In this document: piece by piece, positions 15,719 through 20,467 of the stretch
Layout of the letters: each line of letters begins with the position of its first letter
Numbering within the stretch: the stretch's first letter is position 1
Assembly: GCA_023419535.1 (NCBI GenBank)
Contig: JAEZXX010000071.1
Location: 1 to 20,467 of the forward strand
DNA: 20,467 nt
Direction of reading: 5' to 3'
Source: Pseudomonadota bacterium
GTDB lineage: Bacteria; Pseudomonadota; Alphaproteobacteria; Rhizobiales; Rhizobiaceae
The notes under the pieces: generated by a model
Databases searched by the model: none
The model's input: the letters and a program-made list of their open reading frames with translations, nothing else
What the model was told of the DNA's origin: nothing
Position numbers and translations under genes: made by a program

Positions 15719-16502
15719 GGATCTCCAGCGCCTGCGCGTGAAGTGCGGCGCTGCCGGCGGCGACGATCGGTCCGCCGTCTTCGGCCCGCCCGCCGTCCCA
15801 CCGCGTGACGACGCCGCCAGCCTGCTCGATGATCGGAATCAGCGCGACGATGTCGTAGGGCTGGACTGGCGGCTCGACGCACAGATCGATCTGGCCGGAG
15901 GCGAGGAGCGCGAAAGCGTAGGCGTCGGCGCTGTAGCGCGTCAGCTTCGCGCCTGCGCGCAGCGCCTCGAAGCGGGCCGTGCCGGCCGCGTCGTAGATCG
16001 TGGCATCGGTGGTGAAGAGAACCGCTTCGGACAGAGAGACGCCGGTGCGCGTGCGCAAGGGGCGCTGCGTTCCGCCGTGATGCAGGATCGCGCTCCTGCC
16101 GTCCGCGACATAGGCCTCGCCGGTGAAGGGCTGGCTCATGATGCCGACGCGCGCCCGGCCCTCGATGGTCAGCCCGATGAGCGTCGCCCAGAGGGGCACA
16201 CCGCAGATGAAGGAGCGCGTCCCGTCGATCGGGTCGATGACCCAGCGGCGCGAGCCTTCGCCCGACGCGCCGTACTCCTCGCCGAGGATGGCATCGTCCG
16301 GGAACCGCTCGGCGATCGCCTCCACGATCGCCCGCTCGGCCGCGCGGTCGGCCTCGGTGACGGGATCGAACCCTTGCGCGAGCTTGTTGTCGACGCCGGT
16401 GCCGGCGCGGAACCGCGGGAGCGTCTGGCGTGCGGCGCGCTCGGCGAGGTCGAGGAGGAAGGCGGCGTCGGGCAGCGCGCCCGGTTCGAGCGGGGCGGTC
16501 AT
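15708..16502 (-). CDS. hisN: Histidinol-phosphatase, inositol-monophosphatase-like (HisN)
   Basis: A 264-residue Mg2+-dependent phosphatase of the inositol monophosphatase fold. Metal-site residues are visible: Glu75 in LGEEYG, Asp90 and Asp93 in WVIDPIDGTRSF, and Asp217 in QPYDIVALIPIIEQAGG. The segment TRYSADAYAFALLASGQIDL (188-207) resembles the HisN subgroup, which removes phosphate from L-histidinol phosphate in bacteria lacking HisB-N or HisJ types; this assignment rests on that pattern and on conserved context, and a general inositol or sugar phosphatase is the alternative. The ATG at 16502 overlaps the stop of the N-formylglutamate amidohydrolase gene as ATGA. Together with hisD in this window it would supply the step just before the final oxidation. 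Confidence 0.88.
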   Translation of the reverse strand: MTAPLEPGALPDAAFLLDLAERAARQTLPRFRAGTGVDNKLAQGFDPVTEADRAAERAIVEAIAERFPDDAILGEEYGASGEGSRRWVIDPIDGTRSFICGVPLWATLIGLTIEGRARVGIMSQPFTGEAYVADGRSAILHHGGTQRPLRTRTGVSLSEAVLFTTDATIYDAAGTARFEALRAGAKLTRYSADAYAFALLASGQIDLCVEPPVQPYDIVALIPIIEQAGGVVTRWDGGRAEDGGPIVAAGSAALHAQALEILNG

Positions 16503-17401
16503 TCGGCGGCGGCCGGCCGATCGAGCTCGGCGTCGATCTCGGCGCTGAAGAAGCTGGCGAAGGTCCGCAGCTGTTCGCGGACCTCGTCGAAGGCGGGATG
16601 GGGCAGGAGGCTCTCCTCGTCGGCATAGAGGGAACGGTTGAGTTCGAGCTGGATGACGTGGATGCCGGAGCGGGGCCGCCCGTACTTCTCGGTGATGTAG
16701 CCGCCCGCATAGGGCTTGTTGCGCGCCACCTCCCAGCCCAGCGCGCTCAGTCGCTCCATCGCCATGGCCACGATCCGGGGCGCGGCGCTGGTGCCGAACC
16801 GGTCGCCCAGGACGATGTCCGGCCGGCGGCGGCCGGGCAGCGCCCTCACCGTCGAGGGCATCGAGTGGCAGTCGACGAGGACGGCGATGCCGAAGGCCGA
16901 CACGGTTCGCCGCAGGAGTTCCCCGAGCGCGGCGTGGAAGGGATGGTAGATCGTCTCGATCCGCGCCAGCGCCTCGTCGCGGTCGATCCGCCCGGGATAG
17001 ATCTCCTGACGTTCGGCGACGATCCGAGGGATGGTGCCGAGCCCGCCGGCCACGCGCGCCGAGCCGGTGTTGGCGTAGGTGGGCAGCTCCTTGTCGAACA
17101 TGCGCGGGTCGAGCTCGTAGGGCTCGCGGTTCACGTCGACATAGGCTCGGGGAAAATGGGCGACGACCAGCGGGGCGCCGAGCGCGGGCGCGAAATCGAA
17201 CAGCCGGTCGACGAAGAGGTCCTCGGAGCGGCGGATGGCGGCGCCCTTCAGCCGCGTCGCCTCCATCAGCGACAGGGGATAGGCGCGGCCGGAATGGGGC
17301 GAAGAGAACACCAGCGGGGTCGTCTGGCGCTGCGGCTCGAAGACCTCGAAGGCGGGGCGGGGCCCGGCCAGCGTTTCGAGGATCGGGGCGGGATAGGGCA
17401 A
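16499..17401 (-). CDS. N-formylglutamate amidohydrolase family protein
   Basis: A 300-residue member of the HutG-type N-formylglutamate amidohydrolase family, which hydrolyses N-formyl-L-glutamate to formate and glutamate. Landmarks in order: FSSPHSGRAYP at 32-42, RSEDLFVDRLFD at 58-69, YVDVNREPYELD at 87-98, GSARVAGGLGTIPR at 113-126, VDCHSMPS at 176-183 and PYAGGYITEKYGRP at 230-243, ending with HVIQLELNRSLY. The conserved His and acidic residues are the presumed metal ligands. The start is a TTG at 17401; no in-frame ATG occurs before residue 46, which would remove the first conserved block. It lies first in a two-gene operon with hisN, divergent from cpdR. No other hut genes are in the window, so a true histidine-degradation role is not shown. 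Confidence 0.9.
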   Translation of the reverse strand: MPYPAPILETLAGPRPAFEVFEPQRQTTPLVFSSPHSGRAYPLSLMEATRLKGAAIRRSEDLFVDRLFDFAPALGAPLVVAHFPRAYVDVNREPYELDPRMFDKELPTYANTGSARVAGGLGTIPRIVAERQEIYPGRIDRDEALARIETIYHPFHAALGELLRRTVSAFGIAVLVDCHSMPSTVRALPGRRRPDIVLGDRFGTSAAPRIVAMAMERLSALGWEVARNKPYAGGYITEKYGRPRSGIHVIQLELNRSLYADEESLLPHPAFDEVREQLRTFASFFSAEIDAELDRPAAAE

Positions 17402-17555
17402 GGCGGCGTTCCGTTCGTCTCGGGCCAGATCTAGTGTCGCACGCGCCGATGAACATTCCCCTTCGCAGGCGGGGAGGCGATCTGTTAAGGGAGTGGCGTC
17501 AGACTATGCCATAATGCGGGCGTGGGCGTCCGCTGCGCGACGGGACGCAAGAACG

Positions 17556-17921
17556 ATGTCGAAAATCCTTCTGGCCGAAGACGACAACGACATGCGTCGT
17601 TTCCTCGCCAAGGCGTTGGAAAAGGCGGGCTACGAGGTCACGGCCTACGACAACGGGTCCAGCGCCTACGAGCGCCTTCGCGAAGAGCCCTTCTCGCTTC
17701 TCCTCACCGACATCGTGATGCCGGAGATGGACGGGATCGAGCTGGCGCGGCGTGCCACAGAGCTCGATCCCGACCTGAAGGTGATGTTCATCACGGGCTT
17801 TGCGGCCGTGGCGCTCAACCCCGATTCGAAGGCCCCGAAGGACGCCAAGATCCTGTCGAAGCCGTTCCACCTGCGCGAGCTCGTGGACGAGGTCGGCAAG
17901 ATGCTGCAGGACGCGGCCTGA
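17556..17921 (+). CDS. cpdR: CpdR single-domain response regulator
   Basis: A 121-residue receiver-only protein nearly identical in pattern to CpdR, which in Caulobacter and Sinorhizobium directs the ClpXP protease to cell-cycle targets when unphosphorylated and is controlled through the CckA-ChpT relay. Receiver residues: Asp9/Asp10 in LAEDDND, phosphoacceptor Asp52 in LLTDIVMPEMDG, Thr80 in FITGFAAVALNPD, and Lys102 in LSKPFHLREL. The start is set at 17556 (MSKILLAEDD) because the family begins exactly there; the open frame extends 21 codons upstream without family character. The 154-bp gap to the divergent amidohydrolase gene must hold its promoter; no clear -35/-10 pair was identified. 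tRNA-Val follows 92 nt downstream, as in other Rhizobiales. Confidence 0.96.
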   Translation: MSKILLAEDDNDMRRFLAKALEKAGYEVTAYDNGSSAYERLREEPFSLLLTDIVMPEMDGIELARRATELDPDLKVMFITGFAAVALNPDSKAPKDAKILSKPFHLRELVDEVGKMLQDAA

Positions 17922-18013
17922 CCGCGAAAGGCGCGTCCCGGCCGATCGTCGGCGACGCGCCAAACGCCCGCTTGACCCGTCCGGCCGGGTGTGGTTTACG
18001 GCGGTCGTCGAAA

Positions 18014-18088
<75 letters not shown>

Positions 18089-18150
18089 TTCGACCCACTG
18101 GTTTCATTGGGATTTTCCCTTCCCGATGCGGTTTCTGTGTAGTGACCGGC

Positions 18151-18165
18151 AGGTTCATCGAACCT
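18151..18165. repeat. Perfect inverted repeat just after the integrase stop
   Basis: AGGTTC and GAACCT, 6-bp perfect arms around a 3-nt centre (ATC), lie two bases from the integrase stop codon. The left arm with its preceding C (CAGGTTCA at 18150-18157) repeats CAGGTTCA of the tRNA T arm at 18062-18069, 88 bp away. It could be a hairpin in the int mRNA or a recombinase-related site. No T run follows on the minus strand, so a simple terminator is unlikely. Confidence 0.45.
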
Positions 18166-18166
18166 A

Positions 18167-19147
18167 TCACACCTCCAGCGCCGACGCTGCAGAACGCAAC
18201 CGATCCGGCGAAAATTTCGCATAGACCTTCTCGCTGATCCGGCTGTCGCCGTGCCCGAGGAAGTCCGCGATTTCCTTCATGCTGATTCCTGCTTCTGCCA
18301 TCCACACTGCGGCACTGTGACGGAAGACGTGCGGAGAGGCATGATCGACGCCGGCATTCTTCGCTGCCGCCTTCACACCGCGCTTGATCGATTTCACCGG
18401 CCCGCCGCCGTACTCCACCACGAACGGTGAGAGCGCGGCCCGCTTCGCCTCGACCAGCGCGTCGTAGAGCGAGTCGTTGATCGGCACCGTCGCCCGCCCC
18501 TTGCGCCTGGCTTGGTCGAACGGGTTTCGGAGGTGGATAAGGCGCTTGGCGAAATCGACGCGATCCCAGGTCAGCTCCAGAGCTGCCGCATTCCGCGCTC
18601 CGGTCCCGACCATCAACCGGATCGCCAGTGCGACATGCGGGGCGCGCGCTTCTGCGATCATCCGCGTGACTTCTGCCCGCGTCAGGAAGTGTTCCTTCGG
18701 CTCTGGCTTCATCGGCCGCTCGATCTCGGGCACGTCTGCGATGAGCCTGTGCGCCTTCGCCCATTTCAGGACCATGCGAAGGTGCCCGAGCTCGGTATGG
18801 ATGGTGCCGTTCTGGATCCCGGCCTCGCGCCTCGCCTTCGTGTGAGCGCGGCAGTCGGCTATCGTGATGTCCTCTGCCAGCATCGCTCCAAAGCGATCCT
18901 TTAGCGCCCGCCAAGTGAACCCCATCGTCACGAGGACGGCGCGGCCTTCCCGGTCGAGGACGTAGCCATCCCAGAGGTCGGCTACCGTCTTGCCCTTCGG
19001 CCTCGTCAGCTTCGCGTATTCAACCGCGGCGCGGCGGGCCGCCTCTGACGGGTCGTCTGTGCCAAGTCGATAACGGCGGCGGATGTCTCCATCCTGCCAG
19101 GTGACGCAGAACTCTCCTCGCAGTCGGGTGAGTCTCCAGTTTGGCAT
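18167..19147 (-). CDS. int: Tyrosine recombinase (phage integrase)
   Basis: A 326-residue site-specific recombinase. The N-terminal 50 residues (MPNWRLTRLRGEFCVTWQDG and following) resemble an arm-site-binding domain; a SAM-like core-binding domain covers about 52-140, and the catalytic domain 150-320. The catalytic set is complete: Arg185 in GTGARNAAALELTW, Lys near 216, His273 and Arg276 in HVFRHSAAVWM, His299 in LGHG, and nucleophile Tyr309 in VYAKFSPDRL. The ATG at 19147 lies inside the xis gene and is favoured by GTGGAGAAG eight to nine bases upstream and by the fit of the N-terminal domain. The stop is 79 nt from tRNA-Val, its probable attB, and the protein is predicted to be active. 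Confidence 0.96.
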   Translation of the reverse strand: MPNWRLTRLRGEFCVTWQDGDIRRRYRLGTDDPSEAARRAAVEYAKLTRPKGKTVADLWDGYVLDREGRAVLVTMGFTWRALKDRFGAMLAEDITIADCRAHTKARREAGIQNGTIHTELGHLRMVLKWAKAHRLIADVPEIERPMKPEPKEHFLTRAEVTRMIAEARAPHVALAIRLMVGTGARNAAALELTWDRVDFAKRLIHLRNPFDQARRKGRATVPINDSLYDALVEAKRAALSPFVVEYGGGPVKSIKRGVKAAAKNAGVDHASPHVFRHSAAVWMAEAGISMKEIADFLGHGDSRISEKVYAKFSPDRLRSAASALEV

Positions 19148-19299
19148 TCGAACTTCTCCACATCATCCGCACGGATGCGGAGCAGTCTGTCGCCAAGACG
19201 GAAGGCGGGCAAATCGCCGTTTCGGATCATCCGGCGGACGTGGTGGGGAGAGACGCCCCAGCGTTCGGCCAAGCTCTCCGGCGTGTACGGGCGCCCCAT
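19006..19299 (-). CDS. Excisionase-like helix-turn-helix protein
   Basis: A 97-residue protein with a winged HTH of the MerR/excisionase group at about residues 6-50: YTPESLAERWGVSPHHVRRM, then IRNGDLPAFRLGDRLLRIRA and DDVEKF. This domain is typical of small DNA-bending factors that steer an adjacent integrase toward excision, and the gene sits directly upstream of int. The ATG at 19299 has a strong ribosome site (GGGGAGGA) and overlaps the stop of the DUF551 gene by one base. The last 47 codons, Ser/Glu- then Arg-rich, overlap int by 142 nt in another frame. An activator or repressor role cannot be excluded. Confidence 0.85.
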   Translation of the reverse strand: MGRPYTPESLAERWGVSPHHVRRMIRNGDLPAFRLGDRLLRIRADDVEKFECQTGDSPDCEESSASPGRMETSAAVIDLAQTTRQRRPAAPRLNTRS

Positions 19300-19553
19300 C
19301 ACTGTTCCTCCCCGTCTGGCGGAGGAGAGGGAAGCGGGCGCCAATAATCGAAGAAACCACCATTGTAGTAGAGCGCATCGCTCCCGGCCGTCGCGGCATC
19401 CGCCCAATGCGGTTCATCGCCGATATCGGGGTCGAGGTTCCAATCCCTCCAGAGCACGACCACCGGATGATGACCGGTGTTACGAGTGTTGTAGGCGAGG
19501 ATGGGCGTGCCATCCTTCGGCGCCGTCTCGATTCGCATCCACTCAGAACACAT
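19299..19553 (-). CDS. DUF551-like phage protein
   Basis: An 84-residue protein with the DUF551 pattern seen in phage and prophage early regions: a start with EWMRIETAPKDGTPILAYN at residues 4-22, a hydrophobic centre VVVLWRDW, and the closing WRPLPSPP at 71-78. Function unknown for the family. The ATG at 19553 has GGGAGA about ten bases upstream; it overlaps the end of the HNH nuclease gene by 11 nt. An ATG five codons later is possible but has a weaker site. It is part of the operon-like run that ends in xis and int. Confidence 0.8.
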   Translation of the reverse strand: MCSEWMRIETAPKDGTPILAYNTRNTGHHPVVVLWRDWNLDPDIGDEPHWADAATAGSDALYYNGGFFDYWRPLPSPPPDGEEQ

Positions 19554-20091
19554 CGGTATATGTCTCCCGTGTCGCGCAGCGCATAGCGGCCCGCTTACTC
19601 AAGCCGAACATCCTGCCAAGTTTCTCGTAGGATGTGCCGAAGGTCTCGCGCTCCGACCGCAGGGCTCGAACGGCATCATTGCTTAGAAACGCATTCGGGC
19701 TCCGCTTTCCAAGAAACGGTTTAGCCCTCCGACCGAGCGAGTCCATATGGGCCAAGTTCTCGGCCTGCGTGCACCATTCGAGGTTTTCGACGCGGTTGTT
19801 CGTCGGGCAGCAGTCGATATGGTTCACATTCGGCTTCTCGTCCGGGTTTTCTATGAACGCATGAGCTACTAGCCGGTGCACTCTGCATATACGACGCTGG
19901 CCCGCTCCTTTTCTAAGGGTGACGATCAGGTACCCATGCATCTGTGGCCTAGGCGTCAGAGTCCGACCTGGGATATTCTGCGTGGCGCACGATCCACCGT
20001 TAGCGATCCTGTCCACGCTGCGCACACCCCCAAGGCTGCTGACTTCGTAGAAGCCTTCCCATCCGAGAACCGATTTCCAGACCTCCTCCAC
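19543..20091 (-). CDS. NUMOD4-HNH homing-type endonuclease
   Basis: A 182-residue protein with a NUMOD4 DNA-binding motif at the N-terminus (VWKSVLGWEGFYEVSSLGGV at about 4-23, followed by RSVDR) and an HNH_3 nuclease domain: VHRLVAHAFIENP, then VNHIDCCPTNNRVENLEWCT, giving the His/Asn/His pattern with metal-binding residues in place. The C-terminus (TSYEKLGRMFGLSKRAAMRC) looks like an HTH segment. Such free-standing nucleases occur in phage genomes and behave as selfish mobile genes. The GTG at 20091 is chosen: it lies 4 nt after the upstream gene's stop with AAGGGAG about ten bases before it. A longer frame to 20226 has an ATG but would overlap the upstream gene by 131 nt and adds only basic, non-domain residues. 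Confidence 0.87.
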   Translation of the reverse strand: MEEVWKSVLGWEGFYEVSSLGGVRSVDRIANGGSCATQNIPGRTLTPRPQMHGYLIVTLRKGAGQRRICRVHRLVAHAFIENPDEKPNVNHIDCCPTNNRVENLEWCTQAENLAHMDSLGRRAKPFLGKRSPNAFLSNDAVRALRSERETFGTSYEKLGRMFGLSKRAAMRCATRETYTDVF

Positions 20092-20095
20092 GGTC

Positions 20096-20467
20096 TCAGC
20101 GCTCCCTTGCCAGCGCTTCGGGAAAACCAAATTCCGCCGTCGAGATTTGGTTTTCCGCGGACGAGCCCAACTCGCGTTGTGTTGGCGCTTCGGAGATGGA
20201 GGCGGCGTACAGCGGCACGATCTCATTGTGCCAGTAATCCGAACGATCAGGAGGCACGTCGGCGAGTTGCCACGTTCGCGAGCCCTTCTCGCGCCAACGC
20301 CACGCTATTGGTTCGCCAAGCCCCCTCCGCTCTCCCTCGGACGCTTCTGCTTCCACCCGCGCCAAGTCGCGCTTCAGCCGGTCGATCTCTCCCGACAGGT
20401 TCGCGATCTTCTCACCGGCCTGGCCTAGAAGGCGCGCGTTTTCGGATGCTTCCGCTTCTAGAGCGGC
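20096..20467 (-). CDS. Phage-type coiled-coil protein, 5' end cut by window edge
   Basis: The C-terminal 123 residues of a longer protein; the frame is open to the last base of the window. The visible part begins with a heptad-rich, Ala/Glu/Leu/Arg coiled coil (for example GEKIANLSGEIDRLKRDLAR, then VEAEASEGER) and ends with GEPIAWRWREKGSRTW followed by YWHNEIVPLYAA, a C-terminal signature common in small phage and prophage proteins of unknown function, often near Ea22-like or DUF551 genes. A TTG at 20365 could serve as a start but would remove the coiled coil. It precedes the nuclease gene by 4 nt and supplies its ribosome site. Function unknown. Confidence 0.7.
   Translation of the reverse strand, partial: AALEAEASENARLLGQAGEKIANLSGEIDRLKRDLARVEAEASEGERRGLGEPIAWRWREKGSRTWQLADVPPDRSDYWHNEIVPLYAASISEAPTQRELGSSAENQISTAEFGFPEALARER

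Larger units (their letters stand above)
18089..20467. mobile_element. Int-proximal end of a prophage or integrative element at tRNA-Val, cut by the window
   Basis: Immediately 3' of tRNA-Val lie five consecutive phage-type genes, all on the minus strand and reading toward the tRNA: a truncated coiled-coil protein, a NUMOD4-HNH nuclease, a DUF551 protein, an excisionase and a tyrosine integrase. The sequence is visibly less GC-rich than the core, mainly from about 19,300 onward. An integrase gene beside an intact tRNA 3' end is the usual picture for site-specific integration there. The exact left boundary is inferred to lie in the 3' half of the tRNA; the matching right end must be beyond 20467. 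DUF551 and the coiled-coil gene favour a tailed-phage prophage over a conjugative element. Confidence 0.85.

Noticed and set aside
15708..17456. Minus-strand 582-codon frame that could suggest a fusion of an upstream domain with HisN
   Set aside because: The part upstream of 16502 is an out-of-frame shadow of the N-formylglutamate amidohydrolase gene; HisN starts with ATG at an ATGA overlap.
17402..17555. Promoter for cpdR, with CATAAT at 17510-17515
   Set aside because: No acceptable -35 lies at a normal distance, so it was not listed as a promoter.
18094..18116. Possible tRNA terminator: CCCA/TGGG followed by TTTT
   Set aside because: Only a 4-bp stem with a 10-nt loop; too weak to claim.

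Overview
The window is GC-rich (about 70% in the core, by eye) and reads as chromosome of a member of the Hyphomicrobiales (Rhizobiales) in the Alphaproteobacteria. Two gene neighbourhoods typical of that order support this: a low-molecular-weight phosphatase / UPF0262 / hisD / DUF2948 cluster, and a hisN / N-formylglutamate amidohydrolase / cpdR / tRNA-Val cluster. The species cannot be named from the sequence alone.

Layout. (1) 56-1353, plus strand: a Vat/CatB-type hexapeptide acetyltransferase joined by an ATGA overlap to the essential GTPase gene engB (yihA/ysxC). (2) 4162-1361, minus strand: a compact operon, DUF2948 - hisD - UPF0262 - low-molecular-weight phosphatase. (3) 4304-14569: a mixed-strand polysaccharide (EPS/O-antigen-like) block with a membrane acyltransferase, a Wzy/O-antigen-ligase-type protein, a GT2 and a GT4 glycosyltransferase, a DUF6492 glycosyltransferase-like protein, a Wzx-like flippase, a Tat-exported GH10 glycoside hydrolase, and a Wzz/GumC-type chain-length protein with a long disordered tail and no tyrosine-kinase domain. 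(4) 14669-15718: an alpha/beta hydrolase, convergent with (5) 17401-15708: N-formylglutamate amidohydrolase and a HisN-type phosphatase. (6) 17556-17921: CpdR response regulator, followed by tRNA-Val(GAC). (7) 18089-20467 (window end): the int-proximal end of a prophage or other integrative element at the tRNA-Val 3' end. It holds a tyrosine integrase, an overlapping excisionase, a DUF551 phage protein, a NUMOD4-HNH homing-type endonuclease and a truncated coiled-coil phage protein, all read toward the tRNA. This part is visibly less GC-rich than the core.

How the genes work together. The block 4304-14569 supplies most parts of a Wzx/Wzy-dependent pathway: sugar addition (GT2, GT4, DUF6492), acyl decoration, flipping, polymerisation, length control and a candidate trimming hydrolase. 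It lacks a recognisable initiating phosphoglycosyltransferase, an outer-membrane export protein and a BY-kinase, so it must depend on genes elsewhere. hisD and hisN are two separate histidine-pathway genes in this window. No CRISPR array, rRNA gene or intact insertion sequence was seen. I found no clearly new system. The best leads are the kinase-less Wzz tail, the GH10 enzyme inside the EPS block, a palindrome between divergent glycosyltransferase genes, and the phage element whose far end lies outside the window.
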